From: Balamuthia mandrillaris
Lineage: Eukaryota > Discosea > Longamoebia > Balamuthiidae
Assembly (NCBI GenBank): GCA_031835245.1
Contig: JAVKOQ010000185.1
Coordinates: 41,714 to 105,713 of the forward strand
Reading direction: 5' to 3'
Length of the DNA stretch: 64,000 nucleotides
Shown here: in pieces, positions 26,249-36,494 of the stretch
How the letters are laid out: each line of letters opens with the position of its first letter
Numbering within the stretch: the stretch's first letter is position 1
The notes under the pieces: model-generated
Told to the model about the DNA's origin: nothing
The model's database searches: none
The model's input: only the letters and a program-made list of their open reading frames with translations
Made by a program: the position numbers and the translations under genes

Positions 26249-27763
26249 TCAAGTCTTGATTTTAACCTCGCTGGCTATCTCCACGAGAATGCCATTGATA
26301 TCACGAACGTAGGCCACAACCTGTCCCCAGGGCAATAGCTTGGGGGCAGAGACGGAGATGGCGCCAGCGTCCACGGCGCGCTTGTAGTCCCGCTGCACGT
26401 CATAGCTGGAAAAGGCAATCTCCATGCCAGGGGGAGGCTTGTCGGGGTTGTTGGTGCTGAATTCCATAGGAGAGAGATTTGTCTTGGCTAGATCGTTGGA
26501 GGCGAAGGAGAGGGCAGTCATGCCCGTGTCCATCTCCGCATACTGTTTGCTTTCGTGCACGAAGCGTCGCTTCAGCCCAAACGCCTTTTCGTAAAACTCC
26601 ACCGTTCGTTCTACCTCCTTCACGTACAGTATCGTATAACCAAACTTTAGTTGAGTGCTTTGACGAGAGGAGCTGCTGCCCGATTTGGACTTGGAGGCAG
26701 CCGAGGAGGAAGAAGATGGCGAAGAGGAAGAGGAGGAGGAGCTGCCACCACCACTTCCGAGAGCAGCGGCAGCAGCTAGCATGTGTCTGCTGCCAACAGG
26801 AAGAGGCTCCGCTGCCATCAACTTCTTCCTCTTGTGGCTGAGGGCCTTGTCCCCAATGGCTGGAAGCAAAGGTATCGGCACTGGTGGTAGCTGACTTCCG
26901 CCTGCAAGCGATGAGGAAGAAGCTGGTGAGGAACTGCTAGTTGTGGTTGAAGAAGAGGAGGATGGAGCAGAGGAAGAGGATGATTTTTGAGAGGAAGCTG
27001 GCAGGATTGGTACAACAGGCGCCTGTGGGCGTGGTCGCAGAGGTAGGTTGAGAGGGCTGGAGGAGGAGGCCAAAGCGGAGGAAGAGGAGGTGTCTGCCTT
27101 TTGCCCTGTAGCGGCAGGGACCTGTACATTGGCGACTTCAGAGGAGGAGGGAGAAGAAGAAGAAGAAGAGGAAGGCGGAGAGCTAGTTGGAGCGGAAGGA
27201 TCCAAAGATTTGCGTTTTCTGCCGGCTCCCTTTCGGCGTCCTCCTCTGCCCTTTTTCACAGGTTTCTCTTGCCCTGTTGCTGCTGAGTTAGCAGTGGTAG
27301 CGGCGGTGGGAGTAGCTGGCGTTTTGCTCAAAGAAGAAGAAGCGGAAGTGGAAGGGGTAGCAGTAGTAGTAGTTGTTGTTGTGGATGAAGAGGGGGAGTC
27401 TGTTGAAGAGTTGTCAGTGGTTCGCTTGCGCTTTGCGGCTCTGTCGGTTGTGTCCTCCGACTCTTGCGAGGAGGGCGTCCTGCCCGAGCTTGTGGTTGTG
27501 GTGGCGGGGGAGGCGGCCGTCTGCGAGGCCCCTCTTGATGTCGCCGCGGTGTGCTTGTCATTCGCAGGGAGTCCTTTCTCCTCCCCTTCTTCTCCTTCCT
27601 CTGTAGTCATTTTTCTTTTCTTTGTCTCCTCTGCGCCCGGCCGCGAAGCGGAGGAGTTGTTGTCCGAAGAAGAAGAAGTTCGGAGAGGGCTTCCCCCACT
27701 TTCTTCCCGTTGGTCTCTGGCGGTTCCAACCGCAGTCGGCTCTTTCCGCTGATCAACACTCAT
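26249..27763 (-). CDS. VOC (glyoxalase/bleomycin-resistance fold) protein with long disordered N-terminus
   Basis: Single-exon gene of 504 residues. The last 125 or so residues are one VOC-fold module: FGYTILYVKEVERTVEFYEK, AFGLKRRF, YAEMDTGMTALSF, ending with PWGQVVAYVRDINGILVEI, which has the usual GxxxxxxDPxG-like close (here RDINGILVE). The metal-ligand positions (the Glu in ILVEIA and a His in the first strand pair) are only partly clear, so activity as glyoxalase, dioxygenase or resistance protein cannot be told. The first 375 residues are Ser/Thr/Pro/Ala-rich with basic patches (AAKRKRTTD, KKGRGGRRKGAGRKRKS, the latter like an AT-hook), suggesting a nuclear protein. The lack of introns is unusual beside its neighbours. 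Confidence 0.7.
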   Translation of the reverse strand: MSVDQRKEPTAVGTARDQREESGGSPLRTSSSSDNNSSASRPGAEETKKRKMTTEEGEEGEEKGLPANDKHTAATSRGASQTAASPATTTTSSGRTPSSQESEDTTDRAAKRKRTTDNSSTDSPSSSTTTTTTTATPSTSASSSLSKTPATPTAATTANSAATGQEKPVKKGRGGRRKGAGRKRKSLDPSAPTSSPPSSSSSSSPSSSEVANVQVPAATGQKADTSSSSALASSSSPLNLPLRPRPQAPVVPILPASSQKSSSSSAPSSSSSTTTSSSSPASSSSLAGGSQLPPVPIPLLPAIGDKALSHKRKKLMAAEPLPVGSRHMLAAAAALGSGGGSSSSSSSSPSSSSSAASKSKSGSSSSRQSTQLKFGYTILYVKEVERTVEFYEKAFGLKRRFVHESKQYAEMDTGMTALSFASNDLAKTNLSPMEFSTNNPDKPPPGMEIAFSSYDVQRDYKRAVDAGAISVSAPKLLPWGQVVAYVRDINGILVEIASEVKIKT

Positions 27764-28187
27764 CGATCTCTTCTCTATCAGTCAGGGGAAATCCTCTCCA
27801 CTCCACCAAAATAGGGGACAAAAATAATAAATCCGGTAAAACGGGAGTAGCTGCAACTCAACGGTCAACTATCGCCAAGCGCCAGCAGCCCAACGGTAGC
27901 AGTCTTGCCTTCTCCCTCTTTTTCTTTCTTGCACGTTTTGATTTTCTACCCCCTATTTTTTTTTTGATTTTTTATTCGTCAGTGAAAATTGGTGGACACC
28001 GAGAGGATGAGTTTCCCGTTCTGGTTGTCCAGACGTTTGGGTTGAATTGGGGCATCCATGGGTACCGCGGTTTTACCCGCGAAAAATAGCCGTTACGGCG
28101 GACCACTTGCCTCTCCTTAAAAAAAACCAATTAATGAGAAGACTCTTGCACCCCCCGCACCATAGACCAGTAGAAGGGGCTGCGGGG
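27764..28187. other. Divergent intergenic region VOC gene/GST
   Basis: 424 bp between starts facing apart; includes a T-rich run at 27950-27978. Two further in-frame ATGs for the GST lie at 28047 and 28134, so its leader may be shorter than drawn. Confidence 0.5.
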
Positions 28188-29235
28188 ATGGAAGGGAACG
28201 CGGCAGGAGAGAAGAGCGATCTTCCAGTGCAACTTCGCTACTTTGCATGTAGGGGCAGAGGTCAGGCCTTGCGCTACATCTTGGTTGATGCTGGTCATCC
28301 CTTTGAGGAAGCGGTAGTGTCCGCCCTCGGCGAGACATGGAAAGCCAAGAAGGAGGCCCACCGTTTCAGTGGTGGGTTAGATGAGTTTTTTTCCCCCTTG
28401 TGCTATTTGCCACAGCTCACCTCATTGTTGTGCATGAGAACAGGCCCCTTTGGTTCCCTTCCTGTACTTCAGTGGGGCGACTACACTGTGGCCCAAACGG
28501 AGGCCATAGCCCACTACCTCGGCCAAAAGCTGGACTACTACGGCAGTGACACCTCCCCCGAACAAACATGTAAAGCGGACATGCTCGTATCAGCGGCCTA
28601 CCAAGACCTCATCCAACCTTTTCTCGTACGTCATGTGAACACATTTTGTGCCTGACTGTCCTCTCTCCCTCACCTTTGAACATTGTTGTTGTTTATGGCA
28701 AATGTAGGCCCTCTTTTGGAGCCCAATTCGAGCCAAGGGCAGCGATACGAAGGACTTGTTGTCCCAGTTTTATAACGTCAAAGTGAAGGACTTGTTGCCA
28801 CGGTTCCAGGCATTGCTGGGCGACAAGTCGTTCTTCATCGATGAGGAGAGACCCACCATCGCCGACTTTTTTGTGTTTGAAGGTTTTTGTTCTTCATTAT
28901 CGTCATACCATACTCCCTAGTGCTCAACTCTACCTCCTCACCACGCATCACCATCAACAACAACAACAACAGCACTGGATCTGTTGGGAACATGCCTTGG
29001 CCATGACAACCTTTTCCACAGCGACAAAGAGGAAGGATTGCAAAAGTTGAGGGAGTTTCATGGGAGGATGTTGGAGCGGCCCAATATCGCCCTCTACTTT
29101 GGAGGAAAGGGACCTTGCCCTCCCTTCTTCCGTCCCGTAACGTTGTCCCCGGCGGAGGAAGAAGTGCAACACGTCATGGACGCCTTTGCTCTTGAGCTTG
29201 AAGCTGCTCGATCCTCTTCAGCATCTTCTTCATGA
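28188..29235 (+). CDS. Glutathione S-transferase (sigma/alpha-like)
   Basis: Cytosolic detoxification enzyme joining glutathione to electrophiles. Four or so exons. The N-terminal thioredoxin-like half reads LRYFACRGRGQALRYILVDA (catalytic Tyr in RYF), then FGSLPVLQWGDYTVAQTEAI, with the cis-Pro and the SerGln-like glutathione motif QTEAIAHYLG. The helical half follows (SAAYQDLIQPFL, ALFWSPIRAKGSD, FIDEERPTIADFFVFE), ending LELEAARSSSASSS. I chose the ATG at 28188 because it leaves the usual short lead-in; in-frame ATGs at 28047 and 28134 would add a tail unlike any GST. A poly(A) signal lies 70 bp after the stop. Confidence 0.9.
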
Positions 29236-29304
29236 ACTCTCTGCGGCTCTCTATCCAACACACACGAGTTCTACAATAATGTCCTTGCTTGTTTGCGTTT
29301 CATA

Positions 29305-29334
29305 AATAAAGCCGTACAAAAAAAAAAAAAAAAA
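29305..29334 (+). terminator. Poly(A) signal AATAAA plus A17 run after GST
   Basis: AATAAA at 29305-29310 is followed by 17 genomic A residues at 29318-29334, 34 bp before the convergent TLC-gene stop. Confidence 0.7.
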
Positions 29335-29367
29335 GAGGAATAGGGAGAGAGAAGATAGGAAAGAGCC

Positions 29368-30538
29368 TCAGTCAAAGTGCTGGCCTCCCTCGTCCTCGCT
29401 GTCGGAAGCCTTGTCCTTGAGCTTACCGTCCTTCGGGAGTATGGGATAAGACCCTATAAAGCATCCACACATGGATCAGTTGGTTGCTCACGCAGAGAGA
29501 TGGAGAAGAGCGGAGGGAAGGAGAACAAGAAGAGAGAATCACAATACCTGCTCGAACCATTTGAGGAGAAGGTGGGAACATGGTGCGAGTCATTTCCACA
29601 AACCAGTAAAGACTGAGGGCATAGTGCACAATACAGGCGGAGAAGTAGGAAGCAATAAGGAAGAGAGGAGCTTGAGTGCGAGCAACAGGGATCTTCATCC
29701 ACATCTGGGAGCTGAACCAGGGAATGCCAAACAGGCGGAATACCACATAGCTCACCCACCAAACCCACTTGTTGAACTTGTAGAGAGGCGTGTCTCTGTG
29801 GCCCGTGTGTGCCATGAAGCTGCGGATGTGAGCCGGCACATTGGTGAGGTACACCAGACCGGTCATCAACACACCAAGGCTAGACATGGCCGTCACTGAC
29901 CAGATGAGAGGGAACACCACCAAAAGCACCAAGTGGTGGATCACTCCCGACATCATCTTAATGTCGAGGCAGTTCTTGAGATCGTAGAGCTCGTAGCCTT
30001 GCAAGAAGGCAAAGTAGTGGAACATGAGGAACAAGGTCTTGTCGGAGAGCTCCTTAGAGAGCTTCCAGTCGGTTGCGTCCCAATCTTTGTAGTAGTGTCG
30101 CAAGCTGTCGCCCTCTAGCGAAGTAGGGATGGCGATGAGCTCATGAGCGTCACCCTCCAGCGCGATCCTTACAGTCATAATCACGGTCCAGCCAATAAGG
30201 AACATAGCTACCACCCTGGAAGAGGTGGAAGGTCAGCGCCATCGTTCAGCAAAACACAGGGTTCAGAAGACAGAGAATAAGAAAGATTCAAAAGGAACCA
30301 ACCGAGAGCTCCAGTCGACTCGTTGCATCTTGTTAAGGAGCTTGTAGCGCCCAAAGAAACGGAAAGAGAGAGCATCCACGATCACGTAGAGCAGCTTGAA
30401 GCCCAAAAACCAGAACAAGGAGGCGATCCAGAGCGCCACCGTTCGCAGCAAATAGAGCTCGTTAAAGCTGGGGTTCTGGCCAACCCACGGAGTGCCTCGC
30501 ACCACATTCTCTTCCACCCACTCTCTCCCGAAATCCAT
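29368..30538 (-). CDS. TLC-domain (TRAM/LAG1/CLN8) membrane protein
   Basis: Multi-pass ER-type membrane protein of the TLC superfamily, which includes ceramide synthases and TLCD lipid-regulating proteins. Three exons (30538-30303, 30215-29548, 29453-29368) join in phase. Helices are visible at VALWIASLFWFLGFKLLYVI, VAMFLIGWTVIMTVRIAL, LMFHYFAFLQGYELYDL, the HH-bearing GVIHHLVLLVVFPLIW, VLMTGLVYLTNVPAHI, and two C-terminal helices (WWVSYVVFRLFGIPWF; LFLIASYFSACIVHYAL). The HH pair of the TLC domain is present, but the HDxxD...E motif of true ceramide synthases is not, so a TLCD-like role is more likely than sphingolipid synthesis. The tail ends in acidic SDSEDEGGQHFD. Confidence 0.78.
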
Positions 30539-31036
30539 CTCTCTCTCTCCGCGCTCGCTCCACTCTACACCGCTTTGGTTTTCCTTTCCCTGTTGCTGTT
30601 GGGACAAGCTTGGCAACTTGCTTTCTTTATAAAAAAAAATGGGGGGGGGGGGCTCCGGAGGTGGTGGAGGAGGAGGGACTGACAATAAAATAAGCAGCAG
30701 CAGCAGAGGGGGTGGTGTGGGTTTTCCTTTTTTTTCGCAGCTTCTCTCTCTCTTTCTTTTTTCCTCGGCGCCTTTCCCACCTATCACCAGCACCAGCACA
30801 CACCACTGGCGGCCTGCTGTTCTTATGAATAGGATGATGATGATTAATGAAGTTTCCGCATTGGTCATTCTTTAAATAGGCGTGGACCACCCGTGGTGGT
30901 CCGCGCATCAAAAACACCACTGCGATAGAAACAAAGAGAGAATCTCTCACGAGAGGATCCCCCGCACATCCTTCCACTCTTTTGCATGCTTCTCCACAGG
31001 GTGCCTCGCTGTGGAGTTGTTCCACATGGCGATGCA
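30539..31036. other. Intergenic: TLC-gene upstream and Rsa3-gene 3' region
   Basis: 498 bp between two minus-strand genes. Contains a run of ten or more G (about 30641-30651) beside GGTGG repeats, and C/T-rich stretches. No gene seen. Confidence 0.5.
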
Positions 31037-31903
31037 TTACTCCTGCCGCAGGCAGAGAGCGCGTTCCTCTTGGGTGTAGGCCCGCATGCCCAAGCCCAGG
31101 CAATCCACCAATAGTTCCAGCTTCTCCGGTGCCTCTGAGAGCTGCTCTTGCTCTCGTAACTGGTCCAACTCGTCGCCAAAGGTGGCTGTCATGGCTCTCA
31201 TGAAATACTGCCGAAATGCCTCTTTTGTTGCCGGAGTCTCTTCCTTCTGTATTACAGGATAGCGTGCAAGTACATTTTCGTTACTGGTCCATGTTTCAGC
31301 GTCTGCTTGTTGTTTCTGTTTTTGTGGGATGGAGGGACAAACCTGAGCGGCGGAAGAGGTCGTGGATTGTAGTGTGGTATCATCAGCAGGTAGGGAATGC
31401 ATCTCACTCCATGCAGCACATGCAATCAGTTCCTTGTTCAGAGATAAAGTGCGAGCGCCAGTCGAATGACTGCATGATGGCGACGCTTTCCAGTCCTTTC
31501 CACGTTTCAAAAAAAAAAGTTAACTTTGTGAGGAGACCACTACTTCTTATTTCCGCAGGGGGCAGCAACGGTAAGATTATACCTTTCGCAATAACCGCAA
31601 CAGTGCAGAGTCGGAGTTTATCAAATGGTCGTCGTCCAGAAGGGAACGCTCCCTCTCTGAAGTGGATTGCTCCTCCGCCAACATGTGGTATACGCCGTCC
31701 AACGTCAACCGCTCGTTCGTTTGTTGCTGTTTGTGTTGGGTGGGCTCTGCGCTCTTCGTCTGCTGTGGACGCTGCTGCTCCGTGATGCCCATGGGGCCAC
31801 GTTTACGGTCCTTCTTTGTCGTCTGGTCCGTGAGCTGCCCGACCCCACGAGGAAGGGAGCGCCGTTTCCGCGGCCCCGCCGCCGCGTTCTCCTTGTTCAT
31901 CAT
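31037..31903 (-). CDS. Rsa3-like ribosome assembly factor
   Basis: Two exons (31903-31583 and 31495-31037) join in phase 0 to about 259 residues. The C-terminal 70 residues read FRQYFMRAMTATFGDELDQL, then a LELLVDCLGLGMRAYTQEER stretch. This matches the pattern of the Rsa3 domain: an aromatic-rich helix, FGDEL-DxLR, then a LELL helix and a final acid-rich stretch. Rsa3 acts in nucleolar 60S subunit assembly in yeast. The first 110 residues are basic and Gln-rich (GPRKRRSLPRG), fitting a nucleolar protein. The domain match is by eye on a short module, so the name is tentative. Confidence 0.5.
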
Positions 31904-32132
31904 CGTGGTGGCTGGCGCTACGCTTTCTTTTCGTCTTTTCGTCTTTTTGTCTTTTTGTCTTTTTTCGTGTCGTCACGAATAAAATTCTTCTGAGAAAAAT
32001 CCGCAGACCAAAAACTGTGAATCATTTTTCTTTTATTTTTTGTTTTCGCTCCCTACAGTCCTCACATACAGAACAGCTCGCGCAGCAGCAGGCAAACAAC
32101 AGTTGTTGGGAACTGTATCAGCGAGGCCGGTC
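31904..32132. promoter_or_regulatory. Divergent promoter, Rsa3-like/BTB-FG protein
   Basis: 229 bp between start codons pointing apart. T-rich (31926-31972); a possible 5'-UTR acceptor (TTTTCGCTCCCTACAG) ends at about 32059. Confidence 0.45.
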
Positions 32133-35100
32133 ATGAGCACGAACCCTTCCTCTTCCCCTTCTCCGTCTTCTCCCTCGTCTTCTTCATCGTCAAGTACGAC
32201 GAGCGCTAGCTCCTCTCTCTCGTCCTCGCCAACCTCCTTTTCTTTTGGGTCAGCCCCTGGTGCTCCTCCTGCGCCCTCGAGTGGACCTACCGCCACCTCT
32301 TTTACTTTTACGTTTGGTCCAACCTCTACCCTTGCCACTTCACCTGATCCCTCTTCTGGTTCCGTCTCCACCTCCTCTCCCTCTTCTTCTTCGTCAAGTA
32401 CGACGAGCGCTAGCTCCTCTCTTTTCTCCTTTGGCTCAACGACGACAACTACTACTCCCGCGGCCACCCCTTTCAGTTTTGGACAGTCAACCAGCGCCGC
32501 CTCCACTACTCCACAAAGTGGTCCGTTATTCTCCTTTGGCTCCACCGCTCCTTCTTCTTCCTCTCCTTCGACAACGAGCAGCAGTCTGTCGTTTACTTTT
32601 GGGTCAACGAGCGGCGCCACTGCTACTACTCCTTCTGCTTCTTCTGCCTTCAGCGGCGGCCCCACTTCCTTCGCTTTTGGCTCCACAACAACTCCCTCTG
32701 TTTGGTCAAGTTCCTCCTCTTACGCTTCGTCTTCTCTCTTTGGTTCTTCTGCTCCTTCGCCCTTCACCGTTACTCCCTCCTCAAATGATGAATGGAGTTG
32801 TTCGGCGTGCACCTATCTCAATCCCAACAGCAGCAGGTTCTGTGCTATGTGCAGCACAGCAAAGCCCGCGTTCCCCATCTCCAACCCTTCCGCGGCGACA
32901 GCGTCACGTCGTGCCTCCCTTGCTTGCGTAAGACCGCCGTTTGTGCCGCCACGGTGCAGTGTGGGACCGCCGCCCTTTCTCAACATGCAAAACATAACCG
33001 CCATGGACGAGTATCAGAGCCTAAGTGCTGAAGAGCTTCGTATGGCTGACTATGCACGATTGGGTGTATGTTACTTTTGCTCTGCTCTCTTCTCTGCTTC
33101 TCTATGCTCTCTATCCTCATCTACACAATGCCTTTTTCTCTTTTTCCCTTTTGTTTTAATCTGGTTGTAAACGAACAGTTGGCAGAGTACGCAACAGGAC
33201 CTCAGGTGGGCGATCTTCGAGGTAGGTATACCGCTTATTTTTTGGTGCTTTGTGTTTCCTTACGTTCACAGCCACATTTCATGATGACTACAAGCATTAC
33301 TCATTTTTTCCTTTATCATTTTTGGAGGTTTGTCATCCGCTATTGCTGGCAACGCGGTGGAGACCGACAGCGTTAGCCAGGTTCGTTTTCTGTGTTTTAC
33401 TTGGCAGGGTTCTCAGCCCCTGTAATGGCCACCGCAACGTTTGGCCGCTGTGTTAAATGTGTTGCCTCTGCTAACACATATTAATTTTCAATGCAGAGCC
33501 TGGCGAAAGTGTTTGAAGAACAGGACACTCGCTTCTCTGATGTTACCATCAACGTGGATGGAAGAACAATTCATGCTCACAGAGCCATTCTGGCTTCTCG
33601 CTCTTCAGCCTTCAGAGAAATGTTTGCAACCGAGGCGAACGACAAGCAACAAAGAAAGGGAAAGGAGAAAAACGAAGAAGAAGAGGAGGAAGAAGACCGG
33701 AATGAAGCAGAGAAGACTTGTATAACTATTAAGGATCATACTTATGATGTGCTAATGATCCTTCTCCGTTTTTGCTATAGCGGAAAGTTGACAGCGCTGC
33801 TGGAACGGCTTCCACAGCAAGTCTCCGAAGGTGCGTCTGTGGAGAGCGCTTCAACGCCATCCGATGATACAGAGCAAACAAAGGAGGAAAACGGTAAGAG
33901 CCTTCCCTTGTTCTGCCGACTTTATTGTTGAAATTCTGCTCATCGTATTTCATATTAAACTCAACAGCAGCGGAAGTGAGCCAAGACTTGGAAAAAGAAG
34001 AGGAGGTCTTGCAGCTTCTCAAAGCTGTTGGCAAGGCGTCCAACGACTTTAAATTAACCCACTTGAAGTCATCTTGCGAAGAGTTATTAGCAAAGCGCTA
34101 CGTCAACAACTTGAGTGTTGTCCCTTTGCTTCGTTTCACACAGGAGATTGATGCGCCACTACTGAAGGTTTGTACTTTAGTATCCTTAACCTATCTTTTT
34201 TGATAACGATTTTTAATGGTGTAGAGGACGTGCTTGGACCACATAATTAACTTCGACAAAGCTGGCTTATCCTCACCCGACTCTTCTTCCACTTCCTCCT
34301 CTTCCCCTTCCTTATCATCATCACTGGACAAGCCGCTAAAGCTTCAACTGCTAGCTAGGTTGTCCACTCGTCTTCAAGAGAAAACATATGCAAGTGTGAG
34401 AGGCATGAATCTTGGTAATCCATTTGCAACTGCCGTTGATAGCGAGTCTTCTTCAGCAAACGGCAACACCACTTCAACTGCCGCCGCTCAATCAACAACT
34501 ACTCTGCTTTCAGGAGGAGGGTTTGGTGCATTTGGAGGAGGTACGACCACACTTGGAGGAACCGGAGGGAGTGGCTTTGGAGGCTTTGGAACTGGTGGAG
34601 GTTTTGGAACAGCGGCAGCAGGGGGTGGCTTTGGAAATCGAGGCGCTTATGGTAGTGGCTTTGGCGGATTTGGCAACGCGGGAGGGTTTGGTGGCGGCTT
34701 TGGTAGCGGTACTATGGCGACAGGTGGAAGAGGCTTCGGTACTGGAGGCTCCGGTGCTGGGGGTGGTTTCGGCGGCTTTGGCAACGCGGGAGGGTTTGGT
34801 GGCGGCTTTGGCAACGGTGCGTTGGCGACAGGTGGCGGAGGCTTTGGCACTGGAGGCTTTGGCGGCAGTGGCTTCGGGGCTGGAAGTGGTTTTGGCGGGA
34901 ATACTGGCTTTGGAACGAGAGGGAGATATAACTTCAATTCTTTTGGAAGAGCGTTAGGACCGAGAGGAGCCTTTGGAAATGCCGCCACTGCAACCACCCT
35001 TGGGGGCTTCGGAAACAGCGGTAATACCTTTGGAGGAACTGGTTTTGGGACAGGAACAACTACTGGTTTTGGGACTACAAGCACCACGTTTGGCACCAGT

Positions 35101-36387
35101 GGAACAGGTTTTGGAACGGGAGCTTTTGGAAATGCCGCCACCACAACCACTCTTGGGGGCTTCGGAAACAGCGGTAACACCTTTGGAGGAACCTCTACCG
35201 GAGGGGCTGGCTTTGGTGCAGGTGGCTTTGGACGCGGCAGTGCGTTTGGTGGGGGAGGATTTGGGAGTAGCACTTTAGGAACGGGTGGAGGGTTCGGTAC
35301 CGGTGGAGGCTTTGGAAGCACAAGCAGCACACTTGGTAGTGGTACTGCCTTTGGAACAGGAGGAGGCTTTGGGGGCGTAAGCAGCACATTTGGTGGAGGT
35401 ACTACCTTTGGAACAGGCGGAAGCTTTGGAAGCAGTGGTAATACCTTAGGAGGTACCTCTATCGGAGGAACTGGCTTTGGACGTGGCGGTGCGTTTGGTG
35501 GGGGAGGAGGATTTGGAGGTAGCACTTTAGGAGTGGGTGGCGGTTTTGGAAGCACAAGCAACACACTTGGTAGTGGTACTGCCTTTGGAACAGGAGGAGG
35601 CTTTGGAAGTACCCTATCTGGAGGAGCGACGAGCACCAGCGGTTCTGTAAGTACAACACAATCAACAATTTCTACACCATCAACTTCGGGTGGCCTCTTT
35701 GGATATGCCACCAGCGGAAGCGCGAATAGCACAAGTGGGGGTTCGCTGTTTGGTGGCATTTCGTCAGCATCTACACCACCTTCGAGCACCAGCGGGTTTG
35801 GAAGTACCAGCAGCGGCAGCGGAAATGGCACAAGTAGAGGTTCGCTGTTTGGCACTACGGCTTCGTCAACTTCATCAGCGTCACCAACGTCATCAAGCGG
35901 CCTGTTTGGAAGTAGTACCTCCAGTGGAAATGGCAGTAATCCAAGTGGCACACCTGGAAATTCGCTTTTTGGAGGTGCTCCTTCCATACCACCAACATCT
36001 TCGGGTGGTCTCTTTGGAACTACCACGGGTGGAAGTAGCACAACTTCGCTGTTTGGTACCAACTCCACACCATCGACAACATCTCCTTCAGTTTTTGGAA
36101 GCGCCGCTATTCCTTCGTTTGGTGCACCAAGCAACAGCAGCACTGGTAGCAACACCGGGAGCGGAAGCGGGCATGGCACAAGTGGAGGCTCGCTGTTTGG
36201 CACAGTTTCATCAGCGTCATCAACATCATCAAGCAGCCTGTTTCCAAGTAGTACCTCCAGTGGTAATGGCAGTAATCCAAGTGAAACACCTTCCAAACCG
36301 ACAATACACAGCAACACCGGTAGCAGCGTCTTTGGTGGCGGAGGTTCTGGGTCGACTGATGGTTGTAGCAACAGGAGTGATTGCTAA
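32133..36387 (+). CDS. BTB/POZ protein with RanBP2 zinc finger and about 68 FG repeats
   Basis: Modular protein of about 1,200-1,250 residues in about seven exons. From the ATG (MSTNPSSSPSP) a Ser/Thr-rich stretch carries eight FG motifs of nucleoporin type (SFGS, TFGP, LFGS). A RanBP2-type zinc finger follows (EWSCSACTYLNPNSSRFCAM, four Cys). Short exons lead to a BTB/POZ domain (33496-33893: SDVTINVDGRTIHAHRAILA, SSAFREMF, CITIKDHTYDVLMILLRFCY), with a long acidic insert before its last helices, then a BACK-like helical part (LKAVGKASNDFKLTHLKSSC, RYVNNLSVVPLLRF). The final exon (34230-36387) runs without break from the helical part into about 60 further FG dipeptides: first GFG/AFG in Gly-rich spacers, later GLFG and SLFG in Ser/Thr spacers. 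FG repeats and RanBP2 fingers both occur in nuclear-pore proteins; a BTB domain with them is not something I know. Role is not assigned. Confidence 0.8.
34516..35625 (+). repeat. Gly-Phe-Gly repeat array, DNA-level duplications
   Basis: The FG array shows blocks duplicated almost exactly, for example GGFGGFGNAGGFGGGFG coded at about 34663-34710 and again at about 34765-34815, and AFGNAATxTTLGGFGNSGN at about 34969-35025 and 35118-35181. Recent unequal exchange is likely. Confidence 0.85.
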
Positions 36388-36477
36388 AGTGAGAGCTTTC
36401 CCTTCCTCCGAAAACAAAAGGGACAACTTGTATATTCTATTCATTCTATTCTTGTACACTCTCTCCCTGTTGGTACC

Positions 36478-36483
36478 AATAAA
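36478..36483 (+). terminator. Poly(A) signal AATAAA of BTB-FG gene
   Basis: Lies 90 bp past the stop and 12 bp before the convergent sirtuin stop, so the two 3' ends overlap or nearly touch. Confidence 0.6.
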
Positions 36484-36494
36484 CTTTTTCGTCT

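Noticed and set aside
27048-27752. Glu/Val-rich frame on the + strand opposite the VOC gene
   Set aside because: Shadow of the Ser/Thr-rich disordered part; the VOC frame carries the domain and has an ATG and full length.
31037-31903. A single uninterrupted gene with no intron
   Set aside because: The two open frames only join in phase with a GT...AG intron (31582-31496), which was preferred.
34647-36371. 574-residue Pro/Leu/Val open frame on the minus strand
   Set aside because: It is the reverse reading of the Gly-Phe-Gly repeat; codon bias of the repeat keeps the other strand open. The + strand has the domain evidence.
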